Below are positions 1 to 12,700 of a stretch of DNA of 64,000 nt, piece after piece. Position 1 is the stretch's first letter. Each line of letters starts with the position of its first letter. Source of the stretch: Cryphonectria parasitica EP155. Its lineage: Eukaryota; Ascomycota; Sordariomycetes; Diaporthales; Cryphonectriaceae. The notes under the pieces were generated by a model, which was not told the origin of the DNA, searched no databases, and saw only the letters and a program-made list of their open reading frames with translations. The position numbers and the translations under genes are program-made. The DNA is taken from assembly GCF_011745365.1 (NCBI RefSeq), contig NW_024468911.1, positions 4,706,759 through 4,770,758 on the forward strand, in the 5' to 3' direction.

Positions 1-276
1 GATGGTTTGGATAGCTGCCGGTGATCTCCCACCTCACTCAGACCAGCTTGCGTCGTGTGTTCTTTCTCTTGTTTGTGCTCCCCCTCCGATATAGAATCTT
101 CCGAAATTATGAAAAGCACGTTCACGTTCAAAGGAGAGGGGCGTTGAGGGTGGAGGGATCCCGTGGTAGGCCAAGTACACAAACTGATCCTGACTCGTGG
201 TAATTTATTGGGTGGAATTACCCGCAGTATTAGAGATCTACCAAAATGAAAGACTCATCTCGCCATGATGGTGTCT

Positions 277-279
<3 letters not shown>

Positions 280-313
<34 letters not shown>
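280..313. repeat. (CT)n microsatellite
   Basis: About 17 uninterrupted CT units, in a pyrimidine-rich intergenic stretch. Confidence 0.95.
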
Positions 314-315
<2 letters not shown>

Positions 316-1721
316 ATTGCGATATTCTCTGCCCGTTGGTACCCGCGCGAGCTCAGATCTCTGCGCTCAGTTATGGGCACTACTATAGATTCCACGTATA
401 TTCATTTCCCTTGGAAAAAGGCAAGGGCAAGACAAAGACAGACAGAACCATACCTAGCACATCTCCTCCCTCTCTCTCTCTGCTGCCTCAACCTGCCATT
501 TTACCCCGGAATCCATCGGGGCTCGGGTGCTTACGTTTCAAGAAGACATGAAACAAGGCTCGGCGAGGCCCACCCCTGCTTCACTATCTTACTACCTTCC
601 TTCCTCCTCCTCCTGCTATTTACATACAGTCCCAGTCTTGTACCCACTATGGAAGACCGAAATGTTCTGTTCTGTTCCGAGCCCACGATCCTTGTTGTTC
701 GCTAAAGAAGCGAACCAGGCCACAGGGATACATGATGATGGATGGATAGTTATGGGGACTGCACAGAACAGCTGCTTCCTATCTCTACTATGTGGTTCAT
801 CCCGCCCCCTCCATCTTTTGATTGCTCAAGTACATAAGTACACATGTTACACACCAATGTACCGTAGCAATATTCTCTGGACAAGAGACAAAAGCCAAAC
901 AAGCCACAAGAGATCTGGACCCCCAGCCCTGGAGGTGTCTGGGATAGTGGTGGAGAAAGAAGGAAAAGCCTCCCCCGCCAGGGACCCTGCCGATCAGTTT
1001 ACATAGTACTACTACTTACTACTGTATGCACTACAGTACCTGGCTGTGGCCCCCTTGTTGTGTGTTTTGTTTCTTCTTCTGTGTATGTAGCATCCTGTTT
1101 TCAGTGGGGTTGGGTTCCCTGAAGAGAGGGCACGCCAAAATAAACTGCTGCAAGAATCTTTCATCTCATCTCTCTCTGACACACATATCATGTACATTGG
1201 GGGGGGCATCAAAACCCTCTTCAGATGATTTTCTGCGCATTAATCAGACACATGCCGGAACAATAGTGCACCACCCCCCCTCCCCCTACGCTTTTGTGGT
1301 TCTCTGCTTCCGCATTCCCTCCCACCTGCAAGGAATGACAACACAAGGACCCCACATACCTTCGGTCACGATTAATTACATACATGAACGAGGCTGGCTG
1401 GATCGGGACTGCATAGAGTATGTTCTGCGACCACCACCGCCACAATTCCTCCCGAGCATTATGCACCAAGACACACACACACATGCCTCATGCCTCAGCC
1501 GTCCCCCCACACCTTCTCATCCCCTGGCAAGCCCGCTGCACGTCTCTTCTCTTCCGCGGCTGTCACCTTCCGCTACAGTCCACACAGGGAAAGGGGATGA
1601 ACCATGGAATCATGGGCCAGACCAAGGATTATTGATAACAAAACCAGGCGTAGGAAAGAATGAGAAATAAATAGAAAGAAGAAAACAAGCAACCTCGCAT
1701 TCCGAAATGGCGTGCACACAT

Positions 1722-1743
1722 CCACACACACACACACACACAC
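1722..1743. repeat. (CA)n microsatellite
   Basis: About 11 CA units in intergenic DNA. Confidence 0.9.
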
Positions 1744-2647
1744 CAGCCCTACGTAGCCACCCTAGAAAGGAAGGAAATAAAGACAAAGAAATAAGCGAGG
1801 GGGAAAAGAAGAAAAGAGTCAAAGAAAGGACAACAGGTCCAGCAGCAGCATCACAGGAGAACATGGTGAAACAAGCCACCTCGTCACCCGTAAGAGTTCT
1901 AATACATGTATGTATCTGACGTGAGATGATGGGATGGATGGGGTGGGATGGGATGGTCCTCACTCACTTTCTCTTCCCCAGACCCTTCCCTTGTCATCAT
2001 CATGTGTAAACGGCAGTCCATCTGCATGTCTCTCGAGAGAAACAAAGGTGGCTTGTAGTGGTGTTGTGTTCTTATCTAGTTGATACTGCTACTTTGCGAG
2101 AGCCGAGGGGTGTGGCGCCTGGAAGGATTTTTCGTGGCTGGCCTTCCGTGTCCTCGGTCGGTGAACCTTAAAAACGCCATCTGGAGAATGGGGGCGCATA
2201 TCAATGGGTTGACACGACTCTGGGATCTGGCATGTAGTAATCGAGCATCTCATACTTGACGTCGAATGCAGTGGTCAATTGCGTGTACATGGGCGTGTGT
2301 GCATGCGTGTGCAGAGAATAGAGAGTGCCCAACTTGCATCGAAAGTCCACCGGCAAGGAGGCAATGTTTCAATGACGTGAACATCGTGAATTATTAAAAC
2401 ACTTGGTGAAAAATACTTGGACCCGTGGTATCAACAAACCGGCCATGACCCGCACATAGGTATAATATCAACTTTGTCCCTGGCCAGGACCCTTTTCAAC
2501 CCAACCCCCTCCCTCGACCTTTGATTGTGTGTAAACCCCCTAATGGACGAAACCTTTTCGACGTCTCTGCCACAGCTTGCCATGCGCTCTCGGCCCTTTG
2601 CCAAGATAGCCTCATCAAGGAAGCAACCACCGCCCGAAACGAGCCTT

Positions 2648-5600
2648 CTAGGCTCCAGCCGTGCCGTTCGCCTCCTTCTCTCGCTGCCTCTTGACAATGT
2701 AGTATGTGATCAGGCTCTTTGGATCGTCCCGCACGTCCTTCATGACATCCCAGAACCTGGCATCGCCCGCTCGCGCATGCAGAGCCACGCACAGCTGGAC
2801 CGCATCCATGCGGACCCCGGACTCACTGCTCTCTAGGCACCGTGCGCACAATGTCGCCATGCTACTCAGCTCGCTGTCGGTGGGCATGAAGTCCGTCTTC
2901 ATATCCACCATCTCCTTGAGCACGTGTAATCCCATGCTCAAGGAACGACAGCCGGCCGGATCACGGGCATCCACCTCGGCCATCCGCCTTGTAAGGACAG
3001 TCGCGATTTCCTGCGCATCGCCAAGCGACACCAGCTCGTCGGCCAGCAGTTCCAGACCCGAGACGATGTGTGTCCGCGCGTCATACGCCGCACGCGCGGC
3101 CAGCAGCGACTCGAGCGCCTTGGAGATGTGTGGCTGGAAGTGGTCACGATGCTTTTTGAGGAGCAGCTTGATCGTCGCCAGGATCTGTGCTTTCACGTCC
3201 TGTACCTTCTCGGGAGCGACGCCTGACTGTGGATCTTCCAGGTAGTCGAAGAGGCCCAGCAATAGTGCGTCGAATTTCTCGTCTGCAAGAGGGACCTTGT
3301 TGTCGCGAATGATGCCCTGGAACTTGCGGAGCCCGTGGACATCGAGGGTCTTGGCCTTGATCTTATTCAGCGCACTGTCGATAAGGCGCAATTGCTGCTT
3401 CGCTTTCTCAGTGGAGACATCATCCCCCTTGGCTGCTGCGTCACCATTTTGCCGTGAGACAAAGCTGGCTGCATCTTCGTTGATGGGCTTTTCCTCCAAC
3501 ACTGCTGCTGCTACTGGCCGTGGGGGGGATTGCTCTCCCGTCACAGGATCCTCGTACACCTTCAGAGACTGAGAAGGCGTCTCGCTCGGGCTCGGCACGC
3601 GGTTTCGCACGGCGGCAGCGAGCCCAGAGTCTTCAGCGGCAGCTGCCTCGGGCGACTTGCTCTCCTGCTCCTGGAGCAAGGGAGGACCCAGGCCTTCGAG
3701 AAGCGGTGATCGGATCACGGGGGTCGGCGAGTCCGCCACGTCGGCAATGTTGGGCATGTCCATAGTGAAACTTTCATCAAGCCTCGAGCTGCTCGCGAGC
3801 GGTGGCCCGAGCTGCAGCCTGGACGACCGCATCGGACTGGGGCGGGGACTCGTAGCGGGCGATGGCCTCGGGCTTGGTATTCTCGTCGGCGTGGGCAGAC
3901 TAGACTCGCTCGTCGTTGACTTGTGGCCCGGAACGACCCTAGGGACAGTGCGCTTGGGAGAGGCGATCATAGTTTTGGGGGTCACGGCCTTCCTCAGCTG
4001 CGGTGGGCTACCCAACGTGGATTCGGTGCCGCCTCTGACATCGTAAGGTCCCGCAGTCTTTGGCCGTGGAGGAATGTTCGGCCGCGTCGCAGTCCGAGGT
4101 CTCACTGGCGCCCCCGATAGACCGCCCACCTTGAGGCGTGTGGCAGCAGATGCTGCAGAAGGGGGGCCAGAGGCGTTCGAGATGCCAGACGTCGTCCGTG
4201 GCACTCGGGGTGGTGAGAACTCCATGGCTGATCCTGGCCTCGACGGACGTGACGCTTCCATGGCCGAGCCCGGTCTCGTTATGGCAGCTTTCTGCGCCCT
4301 TATTGTGTCTCGGATCGATGGTTTGGTTCCCATCGTGCTACGTGAGAATCCCAGGCCTGGGCGGACTGCGGATGCCGTATCTGGCCGCTTCGATGGATTA
4401 GGGTTGTTGGGATCTTTGTCCAGGAGCTTTTGAGCCGTCACGTCCAGGGTATCCATGAGTCTGGACGTAAGGTTAGCAGTCAATCCTGAACCACTCCTAG
4501 AGAGCATTCCCTTCTTGAAGAGTCGTGTACTTACGCATCAGCTCTTGCGGGCCATATCCCGTGGAAGAGCCAAAATGTGCCTCTCATTTTCTCCCTCACC
4601 CCCGGATTCGCATCCGCCAGCCCTCTCTTGATAGCCTTTTCTAACAATTCAAGGCCTCCTCCATGTTCAATATGGCTCTTGTGCTGTGCCTCTTTCTGGA
4701 GAAGCGTCTTCAACCACCCAGTCGCATACGTCCTGGGCTGGACATTCTTGTCTGCGCAGGCCGCTGTGAGATGATCCATGATCCGCTTGGTATAGGTTAC
4801 ACGTCCGACTATGGTATCAACGCAGACGTTTGCCTGTTGAGAAGCAATCTTCTTCGTTGCACCCGCCAGCACGATGAACGTCTGCATCAGCAGTTCTACC
4901 ATTGGGTCCATCCCGGGACCGTAGACAACAGCAATGTCCTGGACCAGGCTGCAGCCCTCTTTTGACAAACTTGTCCTCAAGGACTTGACGGCCTTGATGA
5001 TGCCGTCAAGAAGGCCTCTGAGACCTGCGAGGAAAGGATCCGCGTAGTCCGTCGGGGCGTTGCCGGCCAGTAACCTCCGGAGTTTGGTTATGCTCTGCTC
5101 TCTCAGCTTCCAGTTATGCTCGGACTCATTGCCGTCGAAGTAGCCATGCATATCTCTAAACATGTCGTCCAGCTCGCGCGTAGTATTGACGTAAGAAGGC
5201 TCGACAGGGTCCGCTCGCGTGTCGGGCGCCGGCGTAAAAGGTCGGTCGACAGACATCGTAGACAGGGATGATACGCTCGCGGTCAAGTTGGGTCGCATCG
5301 CAGGCACTGGGTCGGCAGCAGGCACATCCGCGTCGAGACCAGGTGTGGTAGCCCTCGGTATCAGCTCCTTGAGTATGGTCGTCTGCGTAGCGGGACGAAC
5401 GTTGAACTCGACCAGCTTCTTCTTCAGGTCGACCTTGGCAGGCCCAGACGAGTCTCGGAACAGCTCGATGACGGTCTTCCTGGCCGTGTCGCGGACGCCT
5501 GGGTCGCCATTCTCCAGCAGCTTCATCAGCAGCGGCACGTAGGTCTTGAACGGGAGGCCGGTCTCCTGGTGAGCCTGGAGCAGCCACTGCAGGCCTGCCT

Positions 5601-6048
5601 CCCCAGCTTTGGCCTTGACGGTCTTGCCATCCATGATCTCCTTGACTGCCGCCTCGACTGCCGCCCTGACATCGTCCACCTTGCACATGGTAACCATGGA
5701 CTGCACTGCGATCGTGCGAAACTTGTCCTTCTGGTCGCCCATCTTGTCGACGAGCAGCTTCAGGGTCTCCTTGCGCTCCTGGGTGATGTACCTGGGCTCC
5801 TGCCGCGACAGGCGCGTCAACAGGTGGTTAAGGGAGGTGAGTCCAGCGTTGATGAGAACCCCATGAGGGCTCCTAGAAGCTCTGCGCAGGGCGTCGAAGA
5901 GTGGCGCGACGCATGTGTCGGGGACATTGTGATGTTTGATGCCTGTCTTGACGGCAGTCACCTGTGCGACTTTCTCATCGATGGGGCGGTCGGAGGCGAG
6001 GATTCTCTGCAGGGCCTCGACCTGCTCGTCCGTGATCCTCTCGGCCAT
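2648..6048 (-). CDS. STU1: STU1, CLASP-family microtubule plus-end protein
   Basis: Two exons on the minus strand, 6048..4535 and 4460..2648, give 1108 aa. The 74-bp intron has donor GTAAGT, branch GCTAAC (4472-4477) and acceptor TCCAG, and the frame is kept across it. The protein begins MAERITDEQVEAL. It has a TOG/HEAT-type array over roughly the first 230 residues and a CLASP N-terminal HEAT domain at about 290-510. A long Ser/Pro/Arg-rich linker of the kind that binds microtubules follows, then a helical C-terminal domain. CLASP proteins stabilise spindle microtubules by promoting rescue and tubulin addition at kinetochores and the spindle midzone. Length and domain order fit fungal Stu1. 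The start at 6048 is the ATG that opens the first TOG-like helix. The gene is divergent from the BSP-like gene across about 1.2 kb. Two nearer acceptors were considered: one gives a 38-bp intron and the other a stop. Confidence 0.9.
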
Positions 6049-7292
6049 GTCGTCTTGCCCTCGCAGTGCGAGGACTCTGTTGGGGTCGTTCGTTTGGGGA
6101 TGGCTCTCTGGATATCGGTGCTGGTGAAGCTTTCGATGGATGGATCGTGTGTCAGCGGCTGCGCACTATTTGCGCTGTAGCCAGGCGCGTGATCTGTAGA
6201 ATCCTGTGTGAGCAAGTTGTTGTCGCTGTCGGACATTACGGAGAACACGCGCGATGTTCGTATCGACATGACAGGCCCTGCTAAGATTGCGCTCGGTCGG
6301 GACGCATGTGTGGAGAGAGGGGGGAAGGGAGGGATACTGACACGAAATTGGTGGAGTACTGCTTGGCCGCGGTCGAGTTCTCCTTCTAATCGATCAGCAA
6401 TTACTAGATGAAGGAGAAGTTGCAATCGAAAATGCCTTCTCGAAAAGAGATGCCGCGATTTTCCCTCAGTTGGGGAAGGGAATGTAGAGCGGGAGCGAAA
6501 TCATTTTGGGTATTGATTTTATTAACCCTGCAGCAACCGGCAGCGGCAGGTGGGCGAGCATGCGAACTGGGGTGGAGGGGTGTGACATTACTTTTGGGAC
6601 GACAACAACAAAGCTAGCTCTTTGGTAGCATCTGAGGTTCTATCACCGTTGCCAGGGGCGCCCAGACTCCACATACACCCAACTAGTACAGGCCCATGGG
6701 TGGTAGTAGTAGTATGTACCATAGTACTTAGAGTACTGTACTGTCCCATTAGCATGTAGCGTACATAGTGCTTTCGAGGTAGGCGGCCTGTAACTTACCA
6801 GGACCTACGAACAGGGGCCTGTGGGGTGGTGATTACCAGCATGGCATGCCCTGTAAGCCCCACCCCCACGCCCCCGCTACCCGATCTCCCTGTGTCAATT
6901 CACTTGGTGGTTGTATCTAACTTGGAAGACTTCATGAACCTTTGTGTCTCTTATAAACTCTTTGAGAGTCTCAATCCCTCTTTTTCTCCTCACCGACTTT
7001 TCGTATCAAAATCTAAAGCTTTGAATCAGTGACGAGGGTTTCACGAAATCAAACCAGCGTCTTCGTCTACGTCCTCTCTATTGACCGTCCAGTTGACTCG
7101 ACCGGCCAAAGCAGTAGAGTGGGAAGGCTGCTTATCCAAGGGCCCCCATCTCGTTTTCAAATAGCTATCCTCCTCCCTATTGGGACTACCGGCCTGTGGA
7201 GCAGTCGCCAGTCTCCTGTGAGACACTCGACATCCACCGTGCTTACAGCCTCATCACGTACTTACTCCCCCGTCTGCAACTTTGTAAACAAC
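6049..7292. other. Divergent intergenic/promoter region of STU1 and the BSP-like gene
   Basis: No supported gene. The segment separates STU1 (leftward) from the metallopeptidase-like gene (rightward), so it should hold both promoters. Several GTACT/AGTAC-type short inverted motifs cluster near 6705-6745. The open frame of the right-hand gene extends upstream to about 7029 but has no ATG before 7293. Confidence 0.5.
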
Positions 7293-8186
7293 ATGACTCG
7301 TCTCCCACCTACATCTGCAGTTCCCAACCCAGCCTCCATCTTCCTTCATCCGACCTCAACAGCCATGCCCGCACCAGCTGGACCAACACCCACTCCGCTC
7401 CCCGTGTCACAAGCAGGGGCTGTAGAGGACGGAGGGGCTCCTCACCAGCCAGCAGGCCAGGCTCGCCATGACCACGAGGACCCAGGCGAGGACCACACCA
7501 CCTTCAAACTGCCCAAGCTGCGCCTGAACGTGCCAGACCTCGCCCACCCAGGCGCCTCCCGCCTCCTATCCGCCATCGACACCTCGGCCATCCTAGCCGA
7601 GAGCGTACAGACCGTGCTGCGCCTGCTCTACCAGAAACCCTCGCCCAGCGTACCCGGCACCCGCTCCGTCACGCTCTACCTGGAGGACATGGGTGGTGTG
7701 GCGTACACCAAGGGCTCCGACCTCGACGACGACCACAAGGAGATCCACTTCTCCCTCCGCTACATCCACGGCATCAAAAAGGCCCCCGAGGGCGCCAAGG
7801 GCGATACCACCGGCGCCTACGAGATCCGCGGCGTGCTGGTGCACGAGCTGGTGCACTGCTTCCAGTACAACGGCCGCGGCACTTGTCCCGGCGGACTGAT
7901 CGAGGGCATCGCGGACTGGGTCCGTCTCAAGGCGCACTTGGGAGCCCCGCACTGGAAGCGGGACAGCCTCCCTGAGCGTTGGGACCAAGGCTATGAGAAG
8001 ACGGCTTATTTTCTGGAGTGGCTCGAGGCGCAGTATGGCGAGGGGACGGTCAGGCGGGTCAATGAGACTCTGAGGACGGAGAAATACGACAAGGACCAGT
8101 TCTGGAATGACCTGTTTGGGGCCGGTATCGATACTCTTTGGCAAGACTATAAGAAAGCCTCTTCGATGACCGAGGCTAAGGACTAG
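7293..8186 (+). CDS. BSP-domain protein (peptidase of plants and bacteria family)
   Basis: Single exon, 297 aa from the ATG at 7293. The frame is open back to 7029 without another ATG. An in-frame ATG at residue 25 (7365) is an alternative start. The first ~70 residues are Pro/Ala-rich and look disordered. The remainder matches the basic secretory protein / 'peptidase of plants and bacteria' family. It has the zincin-like motif HELVH at about residues 184-188, followed by CFQYNGRGTCPGGLIEG and IADWVRL, which is the family signature. A C-terminal helical region with EWLEAQYGEGTVRRVN follows. Family members are putative zinc metallopeptidases, often secreted, but I see no signal peptide in this one, so it may be cytosolic. 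Catalytic activity and substrate are unproven in this family. It converges on the 8542-9714 gene with about 355 bp between stops. Confidence 0.82.
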   Translation: MTRLPPTSAVPNPASIFLHPTSTAMPAPAGPTPTPLPVSQAGAVEDGGAPHQPAGQARHDHEDPGEDHTTFKLPKLRLNVPDLAHPGASRLLSAIDTSAILAESVQTVLRLLYQKPSPSVPGTRSVTLYLEDMGGVAYTKGSDLDDDHKEIHFSLRYIHGIKKAPEGAKGDTTGAYEIRGVLVHELVHCFQYNGRGTCPGGLIEGIADWVRLKAHLGAPHWKRDSLPERWDQGYEKTAYFLEWLEAQYGEGTVRRVNETLRTEKYDKDQFWNDLFGAGIDTLWQDYKKASSMTEAKD

Positions 8187-8541
8187 AAGAAGCAGATAGG
8201 GCTATCAAGGGTTTCCAAGGTTATGATTGAGCAATGCATACAAGATCTCTTTGTCGATAGTTTTAGACACCATCATGGGCGGGGGCGTTGTGAGATGGCC
8301 ATAGTTAACATCATCTTTATCACTCATCATGGACATTTTGATAGTGAACCTCCAGTTGGCATAAAATTGTACGCCAATTCATTTTCTCCTCAACGCCGAA
8401 CAAACCGAAACTAGAAGATCCCTCGCCCCTCCCAGTTCACCATTATATAAAAACAGCCCTTTACTCCAGGAAAACAAACGAAACCCAATCCATCGAGAGC
8501 CTGTTCAAGCGGTGTAGACCAAGTACAAAATGTGTTATCTT
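8187..8541. other. Convergent 3' intergenic spacer
   Basis: Short spacer between two convergent stop codons, presumably two 3' UTRs. I saw no gene in it. Confidence 0.6.
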
Positions 8542-9714
8542 CTACGCGTGCTGAGCGTTTTGATGTCCATCCTCGCTCTCACTGACGACGCTGCCAACCT
8601 CCGTCCAGCTGTGCGCAGGAGTCGCGATACCATCCTCATCCTCGCTCATGATATCGTAGTATTTCGAAGACCCATCCTGCGAGGCGACTTCGTGTGCGAC
8701 ATCCACGCCGGACTCGGCAACGGAGGCAGAGTCGGTAGGCGTCAGCTGCCCATCACTGATCAGCTCGCCATCAGACATCTCGCTCAGAGGCGCGTTGGGC
8801 GTTACGGGAAGAGGTGAGTAGAAGTCAAGGCCGGGCTGTTGTTGCTGAGCCCAAGCCTGGATCGAGGCATAAGCGGCCTGTGGCTCCTCCTCGTCGTGGT
8901 CCTGGCCCGCAGTCATGTACTCGTCCGCGGGTAGTTCGGAAGTGGTCTCGGACTGTGGAACGGATCGTGACTGGGCGAAATTTCCATTGTCGGAAGGGAT
9001 AGGCATAGGGTCGACGGAGATCAGCTCAGGCAGGGTTTCAGGGCTCATGGTACGAGACGCTAGGGAGGCAGGTGTTATTTGTGGCGTGGCGTTGTAGATA
9101 TCCTGAGACATGACATCTTCCTTCTCTGACAAGATGTGGTCTTGCTCCATCTGTTCATCGTAATCGATTCCGTGCTCGTCCGCGAATGGATTGGCGTACA
9201 TGGAAGGGCTCAGGCCGCGAACACCGCCCTCGGTAACTCGGCGTCGAACCAAGCCATCATCGTTATTTCGGACGTCGGTCCCGGTGTTGAAGACGTAGGA
9301 TCCCTTCTCGTCGGCATCCTTGTCCTCGGTCAGGAAATCGTCAAAGCTCGTCGGAGAGCCGAGGCTCTTCCGTTTTTCGTTCTCGGCGGTCTGCTGTTCC
9401 AGCTCCTTGGAAAGCTTCACGGCATTCCAGTACATCAACTCCTCGCGCTGTCTCCGACGACTCTCATCGTCGGCATCGACCTCGGTTTGGAGGAAGCCCT
9501 GGGCATCTTCGGGTCTATTGAAAAGAGGCTCGCCGTCGGAGCCCTCAGGTCTAATTCCGTCGCCGAGGGATTGGAGGGCCAGGGCGATACGTCGTCGAAG
9601 GTCATTTGCCACACGCTGAAGATCGGGGCTCTCGTAGATGGCGATAGCGGCGGCCACCGCTACCGAGGCGACGATGACGCCGGCTGAGATGGCGGCATTG
9701 TTAATAGGAGGCAT
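8542..9714 (-). CDS. Conserved fungal hypothetical protein with N-terminal membrane anchor
   Basis: Single exon, 390 aa from the ATG at 9714 (MPPINNAAISAGVIVASVAV). The frame stays open upstream to 9762, but only through a GTG, so 9714 is preferred. One strongly hydrophobic Ala/Val/Ile segment at about residues 8-27 looks like an N-terminal signal anchor. A charged helical stretch follows, with DLQRVANDLRRRIALALQSL and a coiled-coil-prone EESRRRQREE-like part near 80-120. The remaining ~270 residues are acidic, Ser/Pro-rich and probably disordered, exposed on one side of a membrane. I recognise no catalytic motif and assign no function. It resembles a conserved but uncharacterised ascomycete family. 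Confidence 0.75.
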   Translation of the reverse strand: MPPINNAAISAGVIVASVAVAAAIAIYESPDLQRVANDLRRRIALALQSLGDGIRPEGSDGEPLFNRPEDAQGFLQTEVDADDESRRRQREELMYWNAVKLSKELEQQTAENEKRKSLGSPTSFDDFLTEDKDADEKGSYVFNTGTDVRNNDDGLVRRRVTEGGVRGLSPSMYANPFADEHGIDYDEQMEQDHILSEKEDVMSQDIYNATPQITPASLASRTMSPETLPELISVDPMPIPSDNGNFAQSRSVPQSETTSELPADEYMTAGQDHDEEEPQAAYASIQAWAQQQQPGLDFYSPLPVTPNAPLSEMSDGELISDGQLTPTDSASVAESGVDVAHEVASQDGSSKYYDIMSEDEDGIATPAHSWTEVGSVVSESEDGHQNAQHA

Positions 9715-12700
9715 TTCCACAAGTTTCAAGTGTGAGACTGGAGGGCGATGCAGAAACGCCACGCGTTGGGGAGGGTTCAGTGGCGAGTAGCCTTATAAGT
9801 GGGGTAGTATGCGGTTGAGACGTGCAGGTGAAAAGTCGAAAGAGGGAAGGCCGTGCAAAAGCAGTCTGCGTGACTGAGGGGAAAAGAACAAAAAATGTCG
9901 TCTGCAGTTGGAAGATGCTTGAATTTGTAGGGGAGGGGGAAGCAAGGTGCTGTCGCATCAGGGAGTAGGTCATTGCGTGGTTATTGCCACCCAGACACCG
10001 CAGGAGTGTGTGGCCAAAGCAGCCCTGGCCTCCGCACTTGTCTGTAGAGGCAGCCAAGGCGAATCGCGCTGACTCCCCTTCCCTACTCACTTGAGCCCCG
10101 CCATGATCAACGGTTTTGGAGATTTCCCATCATCACCAGATCAAGTGCTGAATGAAGTTGGTGGAATTGTTGAAGTACGGCATAAGATGTGCAAAGACAC
10201 ATGCATGAGATGGTAGAAGCGGGCATTTGAGAATCGTCTAGTACACACCTTTTGCGGCTACAGCAACGGGCATCTTGACTGCAGGATCCCTGGTTTGGAG
10301 TCGAGGCTGACCCAAAGATTTTATGAAGCTTTAAATCGTGAGCCCCCTCTGCCAGGGCTGTCTCCCTGGAGGTTTTGAATGGGCAACTCGCTCGTGAGCT
10401 GGAGAATGCAAAAAGGGCTGAGGGAGGAGGATGAAGGTGTCGCAGGAGAGGATGAACTGAAGAGGGAGGGAGTCCGGACTTAATCTAAGCTCGGCTCCTT
10501 CCATAACCACCCAGGCACCCTGCCATCGCATGGGGAGGGGGGAGGGATGCATTCGGCGGAGTAAGTGCCCTGCCCCTCTTTTCGATAAGCGATAAGAAAG
10601 TACCTGATCTACCACACAATTTAGATGTATCCCTAGGTCACTCTGGCCCTTGGTCATTTAGCCCACCAGGTAGCACTAAACACTATGTCTACTTATGTAC
10701 GCGTAGTATGTAGTGTTTCGTAGGTCTACGTAACCAACCCCCTGGCGTCAGCCTCGGGCGAATTCACTGCAGCTTCTTACGTCCACCTCTGCTTCACAAA
10801 AAAACATATTTGAGAACTTGGGTACTGGATATTACTCAAAGCTGTATGTGTGAGCTTAACACCCAAATTGCGGCCAACGTCACTAGAAACATGCCCTCGG
10901 AGAACACAGATAAGTAAGCTGGGTTACTTGAGACTGCTATTCAGTCATGTGCCTCCACTTTGCAACTTTTAGAGTAGAATTTCTACACTTTGCCGCCTGG
11001 GCAATACATGCTCATGTTGTAGCTTTTCCCATTTCCTTTCCCTACATTTACCATTAGTGGTTTTTTGCGATATTACTCAGTACAGACAGGTTGTGATTAT
11101 ACCTCAGTATCTATTATCAAATCAGCATTATTTACCAGGATAAGGCTGGCCTTGGTCTGGGTACTGCATGGCATGATGTGTACTACTCAGAGAGCGAAGT
11201 ATTAGAATTGTATTCTGCGAATTGCGAGCCATTACGATTATCTGCTATCTAGGTATGGAGCACCCTGGCGTGGCATGCGCGCAACATCTCAACTACTGAA
11301 GTACCCAGTTACTCCACGTTGAGTGATAGGGAAATGCTCATTGGAACTAATCAGAACGAGCCTCATCGAGAACCTCAAGACATAAGGATTACGTACAGAT
11401 GTAACGTTGGCATAAACGTGTTGAAGTAAGGAACAAAGATGTATGCGAGTAAGAACGAGTCAAAACCAGAAAGCTTGCATCATTATGCCGCATCATATGA
11501 AGATAGTACGAATCATCTATACTGTGGTCAATTTCAAAAAGGTAAAAATGGAAGCTGTGTAAAGCCATTACGAGTATTCTGTGTATAAAACCCGATTTAA
11601 GTAACAAACATACACAAAGCACTTGGAAACCTGGGAAGTAATGTTCTAGGCTGAGGACTCTATATTTGTAGTGCTGGACCCAGACAGTGCGCAAGTGCTC
11701 TCTATCTCTGCTATGTGTGCAGTGCTCTTGGAAGATGTAAAGTGTTGCTTGTTAGAATATGTATATAACTGGGGTAAATCTATGTCCTTGATTTAAGCGC
11801 GACGCCCTATGTACTTAGGTCTCGTTGAAATAACAAGAACCTACTTGGTAATAGAGCATACATTATTAGGAGTTGGTACTAATTCCAAGGCAGTGATAAA
11901 TGAAAGTTCCTGAGGGGGAGAAGGAAAAGAAAGAAAAAGAAGAAGGGGGGATGGAGCGAAGTCCCTCTCATGTTTTTGAGACAAGTCTTGATACCTCTAA
12001 AAATATGAAATGGTAGTATGGGTGTATTGAATCCACCACTGGTTCAACTTCACTTGCTTTGAGATGCGGATACCCAAACCTCAATTTGGGACATTTCATT
12101 TTCTCATCGACAGCCAACAACGTTGAAAGCGAATGCAATAATTACCTTAGCAATCAAAGCTGAGTATGAGAATCCACCATAAAGTGTGATGATTGCGGGT
12201 ATTGTTGTCAAAGCATGTATGAAGTCACAGTGGGGACTAGATGAGAAGAATCTGTTGTAGCAGACCCAAAATTAGAAGTGGGTGATAGAAAACGCCTGGG
12301 CGTTAACTGACCGACCATATGACTTGGACTAGATTTCGCCTTGGGCATCAATCTCCCAAGTTCAAGAGTGACTTGGGAGGCGCTAATTCAATGTGAGAAG
12401 GATAGCAAGTGGCAAACGGCAGTTCGTAAGGTGCTTTCTCTGTGTCCTGTACAAAATTTGGCTTGCATTACTTGTGCAAGAGCCATTCAGCCTTCAGTAA
12501 CTCGTCTGTGTTCTCGAGTCGGCTAGTAGGAGGCTGAAGGATCCAGAAGTTTCGGTGATGTTCTCTGATGATCTAACACCCTGTGGGGTCTACGTAGTTT
12601 GGCTTCCAAGGCTGAGATGCAGGGGTGCGCGCTAAGCAATACCCAGTAGGCAAAGCTGGCACCGGCGGGCAACCAGTTTTTTTTCTGCCAACGCCCCAAA

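Larger units (their letters stand above)
1..2647. other. Intergenic region with microsatellites, no gene seen
   Basis: No reading frame here has convincing protein character. The stretch is pyrimidine- and simple-repeat-rich, with a CT dinucleotide tract at about 280-313 and a CA tract at about 1722-1743. Open frames present are short and low-complexity. The right end is the 3' flank of the STU1 gene, which is on the minus strand. The left part may be promoter or UTR of a gene outside the window. Confidence 0.6.

Noticed and set aside
4461..4534. Alternative 38-bp STU1 intron (acceptor at CTCTCTAG)
   Set aside because: Keeps frame but is shorter than fungal introns usually are and leaves the GCTAAC branch inside the exon. 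The 74-bp intron fits better.
12546..12553. GAA-N2-TTC pair upstream of hsp88 as a heat-shock element
   Set aside because: Only two clear units, about 460 bp upstream. The third unit is imperfect, so the match is too weak to call.
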